A stretch of 64,000 nt of DNA from Candidatus Binataceae bacterium (GCA_035308025.1 DATGHL010000022.1:19941-83940); one strand, 5' to 3'; counted from the stretch's first letter, positions 27,462 to 37,116 are shown. The notes: generated by a model not told the origin, from the sequence alone. Program-made: numbers and translations.

Positions 27462-28466
27462 GTGTTCAAATCGGCGCAATGGCAGGCTCGTTCGATTGTG
27501 ACGCAACCTCGCCTCAAGAGCAGTTTCATCTATCTCGGCAACGCCGTGAATGACCTGCGCGGCAACTGGCTTACACTCGCGATCGGACTGGCGCCGCTGG
27601 CCTTGCTTGCTGCGGTCTGCCTGTTGCCCGACGCGCTCAATCTGCAGCATCTGCTCGCCGATCGCTTTACGCCGGGGACGCGTCACGTCGCGTGGCTTCC
27701 GATCCAGGAGCCCTACGCGCCTTCGCTCGCGGATACCGCGCCGCTCTTCCCGCCATGGGCCATCTCGCTGTTCCACCTGATGGTTCTGATCCTGGCCTTC
27801 GCCGGCGAGCTGGTGGTGCTATGCGCGGTGCGCCGGATGCGCTCCGGAGCGCTCCAGGAGCCAGTCGCGACCGCAGTGATCGCGATCTGGCAGGATTCGG
27901 TGAAGCTGCTGCCCGCCTTCTTCTGGGTGGTGATTTTGCATCTGGCCGTGCCGTTTGTCGCCCTGTTCATCCTGCGCATCTACGTGGTTGGCGACGCCTG
28001 GCTGGCGCTTCTGCTCTATCTGCTCGACGTCGTTTTGATCGTGCTTGCGCCGACGCTCTACCTCTGGCTCTACTTCGCGGAATACGCGCTGGCCTTCGAT
28101 GGCAAGCACAGTTTCCACGCGCTGTTGTTCAGCCGGGATCTGATGCGCAAGCGCTTCTTCCGGGTCGCAACGAGGGTCGTCGTATTTCTCGCGGTCTGGT
28201 CGGGCTACGACTCATGGGCGGCGGCGGTCTTCTTCGTCGTCAGTCTGATCCTCGGACCGGTCGGCGTGCTCACCGGATATTTCTGGGCCGTGATTTTTCT
28301 GGTTGAATTCGCGGCGGTCGCTACAACCTACGTGACGATGGCCTTCTTTGTGGCGGCGAGTGCGCGGCTCTATCAGGACCTGGTGGGCGACCGCGCGGAG
28401 CAGGTCGTCCCAGTGCAGCCCTTACCGGCGCCAGCGCCGCTCGCCAGCGTCGACGCGCAAGCTTAG
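27462..28466 (+). CDS. Multi-pass membrane protein of unknown function
   Basis: A 334-aa protein from GTG 27462 with about six transmembrane helices ('WLTLAIGLAPLALLAAVCLL', 'LFHLMVLILAFAGELVVLCAV', 'WVVILHLAVPFVALFILRIYVV' and others). It has a proline/alanine-rich C-terminal tail and no transporter signature. It ends 8 bp from the 3' end of the glutamate dehydrogenase gene (convergent). No function can be assigned. Confidence 0.68.
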   Translation: MFKSAQWQARSIVTQPRLKSSFIYLGNAVNDLRGNWLTLAIGLAPLALLAAVCLLPDALNLQHLLADRFTPGTRHVAWLPIQEPYAPSLADTAPLFPPWAISLFHLMVLILAFAGELVVLCAVRRMRSGALQEPVATAVIAIWQDSVKLLPAFFWVVILHLAVPFVALFILRIYVVGDAWLALLLYLLDVVLIVLAPTLYLWLYFAEYALAFDGKHSFHALLFSRDLMRKRFFRVATRVVVFLAVWSGYDSWAAAVFFVVSLILGPVGVLTGYFWAVIFLVEFAAVATTYVTMAFFVAASARLYQDLVGDRAEQVVPVQPLPAPAPLASVDAQA

Positions 28467-28474
28467 GCTCGGAC

Positions 28475-31400
28475 TCAGGCCAGATTCGCCAGTCGGGCGA
28501 TCGCGCGCACGGTCACCTGAATCGGCGCCAGGCTTAACGCGGGCATCGCGCGCAAGTCCCGCATCAGGCGATCAACCTCGAGCTCGCTGCGTCGGCGTCC
28601 ATTCGCGGGCGGCGGCGCGCCATTACCGCCGGTGCGAAGCCGTGCGCGGCAGAGCTGGATCCGCGCCCAGGCTAGCTCCGCGCGCAAATCACTCGCGGCG
28701 CGCCGCTCCCACCTGTCCCGATGACGCAGCCCGTCAATCGCGCCTTCGAGCGTCGCGAAATCAAACTGCTCGCTCATACCGAAATAGACCCGCGCAATTT
28801 CCGCCGCGTCGCCGACCCCGGCAAAACTTAAATCGAGAATGTTGAGCAGATGATTGGCGAAACCCAGCCGCGCCAGTTCAAGCGCCAGCGCTTCCTGTTG
28901 CACCGACGCGCGTAACTCGCGATAGGTGCGCTCGAAGCGTTCGCGCTCGACGCCGGTGAGTGCGTCCTCGAGATGCTGCAGCAGATCGGCGAAGGCGGGT
29001 TTGAAACGCTCCACGATCGCGCCGAGGCTTTCGCTTGACGCCCGTTCCGCACGGGTAATCGACCAGGCGCAGGCGCGCCGCGCGGTCTCGCCCAACGCCA
29101 GGAAGGTTTCGACTTCCGCGGTTGCCTCCATCCCCGCCGCATCCCGATGGACCTGGTCAGCACGAGCGCGCAGATCGATCACGTCTGCGGCGATAAGCCA
29201 AGCTAGCACCGCCGCGAAAGTTTCCAGATCGAAGTCAAGCTGCAGATTGAAGACAAAGGCCGAACCCATCAGATCCACCAATTCGTTGGCGACGCGGGTC
29301 GCGATCAACTCGCGCCGCAAACCGTGATTGGGCAGGTCGGCCGCGAATTCATTGGCGATGGCCCCCGGGAAGTAGGGCCGCAAGTAGCGCTCGACCAGAT
29401 ATGGGTCTTCGGCGAGTTCGCTTGACGTCAACACCGACGCGAGGTCGATCTTGCTCACCGCCGTCAGTTCGGCGAATTCCGGCCGCGTGAAGCCCGGCGC
29501 GCCCGGCTGCGAGCGCATCTCCGGACGCACTAACGCGCGCTGGGCAAGCACGCTGGCATGCTCAGCGATGGCCGCCGGATCGCTCCGGCCGCGCGCTTGC
29601 TCGAGGCTCAGCAGCAGCGCCTGATCGCGATTGTCGCGCAACACGCTCGCGGCGACTTCTTCGGCCGCGGCCGCGAGCAGGCGATTGCGCTTGCCCTCGC
29701 TCAAGGCGCCGCGTGCGACCACCGGCTGCAGCAGAATCTTGAGGTTGACCTCGTGATCGGACATATCGACGCCCGCGGAGTTATCGATCGCGTCGGTGTT
29801 GATCCGGCCGCCCGCGGCTGCGTATTCGATACGCGCTTTTTGCGTGAAGCCGAGGTTCCCGCCTTCGACCGCGATTTTGCAGTGCAGTTCCCCAGCCGTC
29901 ACGCGGCAGGAGTCGTTGGCATGGTCGCCGACCGCGGCATCGCTCTCGCTCTGCGCCTTGACGTAAGTCCCGATGCCGCCGTTGTACAAAAGATCAACCG
30001 GAGCGCGCAGGATAGTCTGGACCAGGCTGTCGGCATCAAGCTCGGCGCTGGCGCAGCCGAGCGCCAACTGCGCAGCCGGACTGAGTTGGATGCGCTTTTG
30101 TCCGCGCCGGAAAACCCCGCCGCCGTCGCTGATCAGGGTGGGATCGTAATCCGACCACTGCGAACTCGGCTGTTCGTACAGGCGCTTGCGCTCGGCGTAG
30201 CTTTTCACCGGATCGGGATTCGGATCGATGAAGATATGGCGATGATCGAAGGCGGCGATCAGCTTGAGATTGTCGGATTGCAACATCCCGTTGCCGAAGA
30301 CATCGCCCGACATGTCGCCAATGCCCACCACCGTCACGGGCGCCCCGCGCAGCAGGTCGCGGCCCAGCTCGCGCAGATGGCGCTTGGCGGATTCCCAGGC
30401 GCCGCGCGCCGTGATTCCGAGCCGCTTGTGGTCGTAGCCATGTTCGCCACCCGAGGCGAAGGCGTCGCCGAGCCAGAAGCCGCGAGCCTCCGCGAGCCCG
30501 TTGGCGATGTCTGAAAACGCTGCCGTGCCCTTGTCGGCGGCGACGACCAGGTAGGCGCCGTCGTCGTCCCGCACGCGCACGCCGGCCGGATGAACCACGC
30601 GGCCCTCGACGACGTTGTCGGTCAGTTCGAGCATCGCGTTGATCAGCGTCGAGTAGGCGTCAACCACTGCGGCGCGATCAGGTGCGCGGCCCGGCCGGCT
30701 CTTGACGATGAACCCGCCCTTGGCGCCGGTCGGCACAATGATCGCGTTCTTGACCGTCTGGGTCTTCATCAGGTCGAGAATTTCCGTGCGATAGTCGTCG
30801 AAGCGATCGCTGTAGCGAATCCCGCCGCGCGCGATTGTGCCGCCGCGCAAATGACATCCGGCCATCGCCGGCGAGTCGACGTGGATTTCGTACAACGGGG
30901 CCGTATCCGGCAAGCCCGGGATTTTTGCGCTCGCAAACTTGAGCGCGATATAGGGCGCCGGCGCGTCGCTGAAATAGTTGCTGCGCGTGGTCGCCTCCAC
31001 CATCGCGAGGACGGTGCGGGCAAAGCGATCGTCGCCGATATTCTCAACCCCGGCCAGCTCGGCGAAGTAATTCTCGCGCAACTCTTCGAGTGCACCAGCA
31101 AGCGCCTCCTGTCCGGGATCGAAGCGCGCGCGAAAAAGCTTAACCAGAATGCGCGCGAGCTGCGGACAGAGCAAAAACGGCCGGCGCGTGGCCGGACGCG
31201 CCGGCGCCAGGCGCATCTGGAAGGCCGCAGCCAGGTAGGCGCGGATCAAGGCCGTTTCGCGCCACTCAAGGCCCGCGCTGAGGGTCAGCGCGTTGAGCGG
31301 ATCGTCCTCCGCCCGGCCTGTGCGCACCGCTACCAGGGCGTCGGCGAGCAGCGCCGCGCCCGGCGTCCGTTCGAGTGGTTCACCGTCAAGCGTGCGGACA

Positions 31401-33250
31401 CGAAAAGCCTGCACATAAGCCGGCTGCGGCTGCGTGCCGGAGTGCAAATGGAACTCGTGCGCTTCTTCGGAAATCACCGAGATGCCGAAGTTCTGCAGCA
31501 CCGGCACCAGTTCCGACAGGATTGGCGCCTCGCCGAACTCATAGAGGCGCAGCTCGCTGGTCTGCTGATCGGCGCCGCCGGCGGCGGCGCCGATCAGCAC
31601 GCTGAAGCGGCCTTCGCCGCCCAGCCGTTCGACCTGATCGATATCGTCGGCCGCCAGCTCCGGCGGCGTGCTGGCGCGGTACTGCACCGTGAAGGCGGGC
31701 GTCCAGCGCGCGAACAGCTCGCGCCCTCGCGCCGTCCCGAACTGCCCGCTCAGGCGCTCTTGCAGCAAATCTTCCCAGCTTCGCGCCAGGCGCACGATCT
31801 CCTCGCTCAGCTCCTCCTCCACTGCGGGGGGCGGCGGCGTCGCCGCAAAGCAGAAATGCAGGCGCGCCGTGTAGCTCTCGCCGAGCGCAAGGTGGTAATA
31901 GACCAGCCGCCCTCCGAGCTGCGCCGCCAGCGCCGCCTGGATCCGCTCGCGGACTTCCGCCGAAAACCGATCACGCGGCATTATCACCAATGCGATCACC
32001 ACGCCGCGCACCGCGTCGCTCGCCAGCCGCAGGCGCACCTCGGCCTCGTTCTCGACGTCAAGAATCACGTGCAACTGCCGGCGCAATTCGTCGATCCGCG
32101 CGCGAAACAGTTCCTGCTTGGGAAAGCCGTTAAAGGCCGCCACCAGCGCCTTGTAATCGTGCGTTCCTGCCGCGACGCCCTCCGCCTCGATCAACTCGCG
32201 CAGCTTCGCCCGCAGCACCGGGATGTGCTCGGCTTCCTCGGTCAGGGCCTTCGAGGTGAAGAGTCCCAGAAAACGATCAAAACCGATGGCACGGCCCGCC
32301 GCGTCGCAGCGCCGGATCGTGATATCGTCCATCAGCGCGCGTCGATGAACTTCCGACTCGGCGCGCGTTTTGCCGACGATCAGCGCCGGATGATCGAAGA
32401 GCAGGCGGCGCAAGCCATCGTCGAGGTCGTCGAGTGGCTTGGGCGAGGCGAAACGTGAATTGGACTCGTCGCGCATGATCCCGAGACCCGTCCCGGCCTC
32501 GGTCACGATACTCGGGCGACCCTCGTACGGCTCAACCCGGTAGCGGCGATAACCGAGAAAGACGAAGCCGCTCTGCACCAGCCAGCGCAGAAAATCGCGA
32601 ACTTCGACCAGCCCGCGCGCCGCCGCCGTCTCCTCGCAAATCTGCAGGGCGCGCGCGGTCATCGCCGGAAAGTCTTCCGTTGCGCGGTGCACCTGATTAA
32701 GCACGCGGGTCAGATCGGCCTCGATACTGCGGCAGGCGTCGGGGGTCGCGTTGAGCTCGATCTCCGCGTGAGTAAACGACTCGGCGCGTTCCGCCGAGCT
32801 GCCCTGCTCGAATGACACGACCGCACCGTCGCTTTCCCGACTGACGTTAAAACGCGGATGCAGCAGCGTCCGCAGCGGCAGACCGCGCCCCCGGAAATAT
32901 TCCCGAATGCTGTCCACAATGAACGGGCAATCGGGCATCACGGTTTCCACCGCGACCAGCCCGTCGTGCTCGGCAACCGCCGCTGCGCGCACCTTAACCG
33001 CTTCTTCGCGCCGCCGGAAAAACTCGAAGCCTTGCTCGGCGAGCACCAGGCGATCCGCCGCTGGAAAGTCCGTGGCCAGCTCGGCCGGAAGTCGCGCGAA
33101 CATCCGCTCGCGGAAGATCTTTGCGCGCCGCGCCTGATCGGTCTCTTCGACTGAGGCAAGCGCAGGTGAAGGACTGGGTTCGAATGCCACTGGGTTCACC
33201 GTCTGACTGATTATGCTCGCAAGAACGGACGGCTCGAGCCGACCCGTCAA
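28475..33250 (-). CDS. gdhB: Large NAD-dependent glutamate dehydrogenase
   Basis: A 1,591-aa protein, the length of the bacterial 180-kDa NAD-GDH class. ACT-like regulatory domains occupy the N-terminal part. The catalytic centre includes 'GGTIARGGIRYSDRFDDYRTEILDLMKTQTVKNAIIVPTGAKGGFIVK' (described, about residues 800-860) and the NAD site follows ('VVGIGDMSGDVFGNGML'). It oxidises glutamate to 2-oxoglutarate and ammonium, mainly for catabolism. It is monocistronic and divergent from the RNA methyltransferase gene. The gene symbol is provisional. Confidence 0.92.
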   Translation of the reverse strand: MTGRLEPSVLASIISQTVNPVAFEPSPSPALASVEETDQARRAKIFRERMFARLPAELATDFPAADRLVLAEQGFEFFRRREEAVKVRAAAVAEHDGLVAVETVMPDCPFIVDSIREYFRGRGLPLRTLLHPRFNVSRESDGAVVSFEQGSSAERAESFTHAEIELNATPDACRSIEADLTRVLNQVHRATEDFPAMTARALQICEETAAARGLVEVRDFLRWLVQSGFVFLGYRRYRVEPYEGRPSIVTEAGTGLGIMRDESNSRFASPKPLDDLDDGLRRLLFDHPALIVGKTRAESEVHRRALMDDITIRRCDAAGRAIGFDRFLGLFTSKALTEEAEHIPVLRAKLRELIEAEGVAAGTHDYKALVAAFNGFPKQELFRARIDELRRQLHVILDVENEAEVRLRLASDAVRGVVIALVIMPRDRFSAEVRERIQAALAAQLGGRLVYYHLALGESYTARLHFCFAATPPPPAVEEELSEEIVRLARSWEDLLQERLSGQFGTARGRELFARWTPAFTVQYRASTPPELAADDIDQVERLGGEGRFSVLIGAAAGGADQQTSELRLYEFGEAPILSELVPVLQNFGISVISEEAHEFHLHSGTQPQPAYVQAFRVRTLDGEPLERTPGAALLADALVAVRTGRAEDDPLNALTLSAGLEWRETALIRAYLAAAFQMRLAPARPATRRPFLLCPQLARILVKLFRARFDPGQEALAGALEELRENYFAELAGVENIGDDRFARTVLAMVEATTRSNYFSDAPAPYIALKFASAKIPGLPDTAPLYEIHVDSPAMAGCHLRGGTIARGGIRYSDRFDDYRTEILDLMKTQTVKNAIIVPTGAKGGFIVKSRPGRAPDRAAVVDAYSTLINAMLELTDNVVEGRVVHPAGVRVRDDDGAYLVVAADKGTAAFSDIANGLAEARGFWLGDAFASGGEHGYDHKRLGITARGAWESAKRHLRELGRDLLRGAPVTVVGIGDMSGDVFGNGMLQSDNLKLIAAFDHRHIFIDPNPDPVKSYAERKRLYEQPSSQWSDYDPTLISDGGGVFRRGQKRIQLSPAAQLALGCASAELDADSLVQTILRAPVDLLYNGGIGTYVKAQSESDAAVGDHANDSCRVTAGELHCKIAVEGGNLGFTQKARIEYAAAGGRINTDAIDNSAGVDMSDHEVNLKILLQPVVARGALSEGKRNRLLAAAAEEVAASVLRDNRDQALLLSLEQARGRSDPAAIAEHASVLAQRALVRPEMRSQPGAPGFTRPEFAELTAVSKIDLASVLTSSELAEDPYLVERYLRPYFPGAIANEFAADLPNHGLRRELIATRVANELVDLMGSAFVFNLQLDFDLETFAAVLAWLIAADVIDLRARADQVHRDAAGMEATAEVETFLALGETARRACAWSITRAERASSESLGAIVERFKPAFADLLQHLEDALTGVERERFERTYRELRASVQQEALALELARLGFANHLLNILDLSFAGVGDAAEIARVYFGMSEQFDFATLEGAIDGLRHRDRWERRAASDLRAELAWARIQLCRARLRTGGNGAPPPANGRRRSELEVDRLMRDLRAMPALSLAPIQVTVRAIARLANLA

Positions 33251-33264
33251 CTGCCCAGTATATA

Positions 33265-34530
33265 ATGACGCTACCGGCTATGAAGCGATTCGAAATCAGC
33301 GCGATGACCCTCGGTCCTTACGGCCTCGGCCATCTCGATGGCAAGATCGTGATGACGCCGAATGTCGCGCCGGGGGATCTGGTCGAAGCGGCGATAACCG
33401 ACGACCGTCGCGACTACGCCCTCGCGGGCGCGCCGCGGGTAATTCATCCCGGCCCCGACCGGCGTGAGCCGCCCTGCATCTACTTACCGCGTTGCGGCGG
33501 CTGCGACTGGCAGCAGATCATCTATGCCGCCCAGATTCGCCTCAAGGCCGAGCTGCTCGCCGCCGAGTTTCGCCGCGCCTTCGCGATCGATCTCGATCCG
33601 CGGGAACTGGTCCTTCCGGCGCCGGCCGAATTCGCTTATCGCGCCCGCGTCAGGCTGATGGTCGGACGCGACGGCGCGCTGGGCTTTCATGAGCTGCAGA
33701 GCAATCACCTCGTTCCGGTCGAGCGCTGTCTGGTCGCTGCCGCGGAACTCGAAGCCGCCGCTGTGCTCACTCGCGTCCTCGCCCCGCGCTGCACCGAGAT
33801 TGAGATTGTCGCCGGTGATGCCGGGCAGGTTCTGATCGTGCATCTCTCCCAGCCACCCGCCGGCAGTGCGTTAGCCGCCGTCCGCGCGATCTTCGCGTCA
33901 GACCGGGCAGTCGCGGGCGTTATCCTTCGCAGCAAGGCTCGGCGGGATCTGGCCGGCGAGGTAACCGTCACACTGACGCCACAGCCGGGATGCGAAATTC
34001 GCGCAGCCGCCGATTGCTTCAGCCAGGTTAATCACGCACAGAATCAGCGGCTGGTCGCAGCCGTGATGGAGTTGGGGCAGATCACCGAGGCGACCTCGGT
34101 GCTCGACCTCTTTTGCGGCGCGGGCAATTTCAGCCTGCCCGCAGCGCGCCGCGGCGCCACGGTGACCGGCGTTGATGCCGACGCCAACGCGATCGCCGCG
34201 GCCCGCGACAACGCTGCGCGCATGAATTTGCGCCGCACACAGTTCATCGCGATGCCGGCGCGGGAGACCGCGCGGTTCCTCGAACGCGCCAGATATCGGC
34301 CCGAATTAGTGATCCTCGATCCACCGCGCACCGGCGCCGCCCAGCTAATGGAGACGGTCGCGCGCCTCAAGGCGGCCCAGGTGCTTTACGTCTCATGCGA
34401 CCCCTCAACACTGCTCCGCGATCTTGGCCGGCTCGCCGCCGCCGGCTACCGCCTTGGCCGCGTTCGCGCTTTCGATTTCTTTCCGCAGACCCATCACCTT
34501 GAAGCGGTCGCCGAGATGCTATTGACTTAG
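33265..34530 (+). CDS. TrmA/RlmD-family RNA (uracil-5-)-methyltransferase
   Basis: A 421-aa class I SAM methyltransferase. N-terminal TRAM-like domain, then the iron-sulfur motif CIYLPRCGGCDWQQ, followed by 'QVNHAQNQRLVAAVMELG', SAM site 'VLDLFCGAGNFSLPAARRG', 'LVILDPPRTGA' and catalytic Cys in 'YVSCDPSTLLRDLGRL'. RlmD methylates U1939 of 23S rRNA; the exact target here is not certain. Starts at ATG 33265 or 33280. Confidence 0.88.
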   Translation: MTLPAMKRFEISAMTLGPYGLGHLDGKIVMTPNVAPGDLVEAAITDDRRDYALAGAPRVIHPGPDRREPPCIYLPRCGGCDWQQIIYAAQIRLKAELLAAEFRRAFAIDLDPRELVLPAPAEFAYRARVRLMVGRDGALGFHELQSNHLVPVERCLVAAAELEAAAVLTRVLAPRCTEIEIVAGDAGQVLIVHLSQPPAGSALAAVRAIFASDRAVAGVILRSKARRDLAGEVTVTLTPQPGCEIRAAADCFSQVNHAQNQRLVAAVMELGQITEATSVLDLFCGAGNFSLPAARRGATVTGVDADANAIAAARDNAARMNLRRTQFIAMPARETARFLERARYRPELVILDPPRTGAAQLMETVARLKAAQVLYVSCDPSTLLRDLGRLAAAGYRLGRVRAFDFFPQTHHLEAVAEMLLT

Positions 34531-34600
34531 GTTCAAGGCGCTCCGTAATCTAGCCCAGGGTGGTTCTAACGCCTCCCCGCCAGAGGTCTGCACCAAAGCG

Positions 34601-34852
34601 ATGCCCAAGCAGGAAAAGGAAAAGCTGGCCCGTCCGAAGATTACGATCATTCCGGGCCGCGGCGTGGCACAGACGATCAATTACCTGCTCGAAGATCGCG
34701 ACGATCTCGAATGGATCATCGCGGTCGGACGCACCAAGAATGGCGAGCTTTTTTTCTACGATACGGGCGGCGACATCGTCGAGGATCTGGGTACGCTCGA
34801 GTACCTCAAGGCCCGTATCGTGCGCGCTCATTTCGGCGACGAGTACGAGTAA
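34601..34852 (+). CDS. Small conserved-looking protein of unknown function
   Basis: An 83-aa acidic protein (MPKQEKEKLARPKITIIPG...) with strands and a helix ('QTINYLLEDRDDLEWIIAVGRTKNGELFFYDTGG'). The text reads like a compact alpha/beta fold rather than random frame. No family recognised. It follows the methyltransferase and ends inside the frame of the next gene. Confidence 0.65.
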   Translation: MPKQEKEKLARPKITIIPGRGVAQTINYLLEDRDDLEWIIAVGRTKNGELFFYDTGGDIVEDLGTLEYLKARIVRAHFGDEYE

Positions 34853-35609
34853 GTTCCGCCCGACACGCATCGCGTCGAAACTTCTCTTCTTTTCAATTCT
34901 GATCAGCTTCGCGCTAATCCTTGACCTCGCCGGCGCGCGCGCTAATCAGATTCAGACCCTGCCGTCGCAGCAAAACCTGCCCGCGCCACCGCCGCCTGTA
35001 TCAGCGCCGCCGATTAGTAATCAGAACCAGCGTCAGGAAGAGACGATTCCGCCAGTCATCAAGCCCAATCAGGGTCAGGAATCTACCCTTCCGCCGACGT
35101 CGCCCGGCGCCCAGGGCAGCACGCACGAGATTCCGCTGCCCGAAGTCTTTCGCGGATGCTGGCACGGGACGGTGCCGAGAGTAGATTCGATCGTCCCAAT
35201 CGATCCGCTGGCCGGCCGCACCATCTGGCTCACCAAGGCCTATACGCTCTGTTACAAGCAGGCCGGCGCCAATGGCCAGTGGGTGCTGACCTACGCCGAG
35301 GGCGCGGTCGCCAATCGGAGCGAGGTCAGCGATCAGCGCCAGGCGATCAAAGTGAAATCGGTGAAGGGCGCAGATCGCGCCGAGATTACCGCCTATCTGC
35401 ACTTCCGCGCGCCGACGATGGGTCTGTTTGGCCCTACCGGCCGCATGAACACGCTGGACGAACTCTCGCATCTGCACTGTTACGTGATGCCCGATCAGCA
35501 GGTGATGGACGTGCAAGCCGCCGTCTTCATCGAGCAGAACGGCCGCCCCTCCGTCAATCTCACCTGGCACACGCGCTTTTATCGCACGACCGCCGCCGAC
35601 GCACACTGA
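34740..35609 (+). CDS. Secreted protein of unknown function; start codon unclear
   Basis: The real protein seems to begin near 34869, giving a signal peptide ('KLLFFSILISFALILDLAGARA') and then a proline/glutamine-rich linker ('QNLPAPPPPVSAPPIS...ETIPPVIKPNQGQE'). A compact domain follows with two Cys and 'FRGCWHGTVPRVDSI', ending in aromatic strands. No ATG, GTG or TTG lies between the in-frame ATG at 34740 and 34869, so either initiation uses ATG 34740 inside the previous gene, or a non-standard codon (ATC at 34869) is used. No family recognised. Confidence 0.6.
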   Translation: MASFFSTIRAATSSRIWVRSSTSRPVSCALISATSTSKFRPTRIASKLLFFSILISFALILDLAGARANQIQTLPSQQNLPAPPPPVSAPPISNQNQRQEETIPPVIKPNQGQESTLPPTSPGAQGSTHEIPLPEVFRGCWHGTVPRVDSIVPIDPLAGRTIWLTKAYTLCYKQAGANGQWVLTYAEGAVANRSEVSDQRQAIKVKSVKGADRAEITAYLHFRAPTMGLFGPTGRMNTLDELSHLHCYVMPDQQVMDVQAAVFIEQNGRPSVNLTWHTRFYRTTAADAH

Positions 35610-35634
35610 TGCGCTCCGCCGATTCAGTCCGTGC

Positions 35635-36078
35635 TCATTCGTCGTCCAATTCATAGTCCATCGGATTGGCGTAAATCACGCCATCCTCGACGCTGAGTTC
35701 GATTCGATAGAGAAACTTGCCGCAGGCGCCGCGCGGCCCGGAGATGCATTCGCCGGTATCGGGCTGGTAATAGGCGTTGTGGGTCTGGCACATCAGGTAG
35801 CGGCCGCGCTCGGCGAAGAACTGATTGTCCACCCAATCCATCGCCATCGGGATGTGACGGCACTGGTTGACGTAGGCGTGGAAATGGCCGTGATAATTGA
35901 TCACGAAGCACTCCTCGTCAGCGCCGCGAATCGGCATCAGAAATTTCATCGAGTGGCCGGGCTTTACTTCCGCGGCGAGTCCTACCCGATAGCGGATCGA
36001 TTCAGCCGTCGGCGTCGCGCGAACCTGATCGCGATGCGGGTTGGCGAGCGCGGCCCGGCGGCGCGATTTATCCGACAT
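35635..36078 (-). CDS. Rieske [2Fe-2S] protein
   Basis: A 147-aa soluble protein with a Rieske cluster motif: Cys73-x-His75 (NQCRHIP) and Cys97-x2-His100 (CQTHNAYYQPDTGECISGP). The second motif is followed by the usual Gly-Pro loop. It is a stand-alone ferredoxin-type domain, as used with ring-hydroxylating oxygenases or other redox partners. No oxygenase is adjacent. It ends 80 bp before the left end of the second transposon. Confidence 0.88.
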   Translation of the reverse strand: MSDKSRRRAALANPHRDQVRATPTAESIRYRVGLAAEVKPGHSMKFLMPIRGADEECFVINYHGHFHAYVNQCRHIPMAMDWVDNQFFAERGRYLMCQTHNAYYQPDTGECISGPRGACGKFLYRIELSVEDGVIYANPMDYELDDE

Positions 36079-36158
36079 ACGGCATCAGTATTTCCGTCAT
36101 TGCGCGGACAGTCTAGCGGCGAGCCGCGGAGCCTTCCCGCGATAGTTGACGGCTGGGC

Positions 36159-36174
36159 AGTGGGTCAGTTTGAA
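36159..36174 (+). repeat. Left terminal inverted repeat of the IS1-like transposon
   Basis: AGTGGGTCAGTTTGAA, perfect inverse of 38463-38478. Confidence 0.85.
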
Positions 36175-36231
36175 ATCTGGCGCTCTTGATTCCGCCGTGC
36201 GCCGCCGCTCCGGCTATGCGATAATAGTCGC

Positions 36232-36474
36232 ATGGAGACCCGCAAGAAGCGTCCGCGCGATCCGGTCCAACTTGCCAAGCTCATCGGTGACATAGCTACG
36301 GGTCAAGTCGAGGACCGCGAGCAGGACAGCCGGAATCCCGCCGCCGTCGCGCTTGGGAAGCTTGGCGGAGCGAAAGGCGGGAAAGCGCGAGCCGAAAAGC
36401 TGACTAAAGAACGTAAATCGGAGATTGCCAGAAAGGCGGCAAAAACGCGCTGGAAGTCTTCTCAGTCTGGATAA
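36232..36474 (+). CDS. Small basic Ala/Lys-rich protein (passenger)
   Basis: An 80-aa protein (METRKKRPRDPVQLAKLIGDI...) with a Gly-Gly-Ala-Lys repeat ('VALGKLGGAKGGKARAEKLTKE') and a basic C-terminus. Proteins like this are widespread in accessory regions, and the tail resembles histone-like or DNA-binding tails. Function is unknown. It converges with the next gene with a 13-nt tail overlap. Confidence 0.65.
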   Translation: METRKKRPRDPVQLAKLIGDIATGQVEDREQDSRNPAAVALGKLGGAKGGKARAEKLTKERKSEIARKAAKTRWKSSQSG

Positions 36475-36734
36475 TGCCCATTTTCTCTCAGAAGTCTTTC
36501 GTAATCATCGAAATACAAGCGGCATTGAGCGATACCCTCGGCGTCAGAATATTTTATGAAAATCTGTCGAGCGATGTAGTCGTGCGATAACTCGCCACTG
36601 CCGCGCCGAATGCCGAATCGTCCGATTTTTTTCCCGTTGGCACTGATTGTTGCGACTTTATGCTTACGATTTTTTGGCCTGAACTCGGCCTTAAGCTTGC
36701 GTGCGATTGTCTCCGCATCGCTTGCTGTCAGCAT
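36462..36734 (-). CDS. Toxin-like small protein (HicA-like layout), second of a TA-like pair
   Basis: A 90-aa basic protein with the pattern 'RKHKVATISANGKKIGRFGIRRGSGELSHDYIARQIFI' and a C-terminal helix 'DDYERLLRENGHY'. Small proteins with this 'H.Y...G' and 'G.RRGS' layout are commonly encoded next to antitoxin-like partners. It overlaps the upstream gene by 7 nt, which fits a co-translated pair. Toxin role is inferred; no catalytic residue is proven. Confidence 0.6.
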   Translation of the reverse strand: MLTASDAETIARKLKAEFRPKNRKHKVATISANGKKIGRFGIRRGSGELSHDYIARQIFIKYSDAEGIAQCRLYFDDYERLLRENGHYPD

Positions 36735-37105
36735 CGCCGGACATGCTTCTTGAGCACGACCAATTGCTTTTTAAGCTCCGCCCCTAAGGCAGTTTCATCC
36801 GCTATCCAATCGTCAAAAGCGTCCAGGATTTCGATTTCGAGCGCTTGACGCGCATCCTGCTTCGTAATGCCTGAGATCGCGATATTCGCCTCATCGAAAC
36901 TGGCGATATAACCGAAGCCGGCGCGCTTGTACTGAAATCTTATCGGTTGCAGCAGGACATAACCGCCGTCCTCTAAACTCTCGATTATGCCCTCTGAGAG
37001 CGCGGGCTCTTCCCAGACATTCTGTGTGCTTGTTCCAACGCGGAGCGAATTGGAAGCGCCCGGTACAGTAAAGCTCGGTATGGTAAATAACGTTGCTGCT
37101 GCCAT
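36728..37105 (-). CDS. Antitoxin-like protein (HicB-like layout), first of a TA-like pair
   Basis: A 125-aa protein. After an unstructured N-terminus (1-45) comes 'GYVLLQPIRFQYKRAGFGYIASFDEANIAISGITKQDARQALEIEILDAF' (described), a strand-helix pattern like HicB-type partially degraded RNase H folds. It ends with a Lys/Arg-rich tail. Order antitoxin-then-toxin and the 7-nt overlap with 36462-36734 fit a toxin-antitoxin pair. Confidence 0.55.
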   Translation of the reverse strand: MAAATLFTIPSFTVPGASNSLRVGTSTQNVWEEPALSEGIIESLEDGGYVLLQPIRFQYKRAGFGYIASFDEANIAISGITKQDARQALEIEILDAFDDWIADETALGAELKKQLVVLKKHVRRC

Positions 37106-37116
37106 GTGGCCGTCCC

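Noticed and set aside
30590..32458. 622-codon plus-strand frame opposite the glutamate dehydrogenase
   Set aside because: It is the antisense shadow of a GC-rich gene with strong codon bias. The minus-strand frame has all catalytic motifs and the expected length; this one has only charged low-information text.
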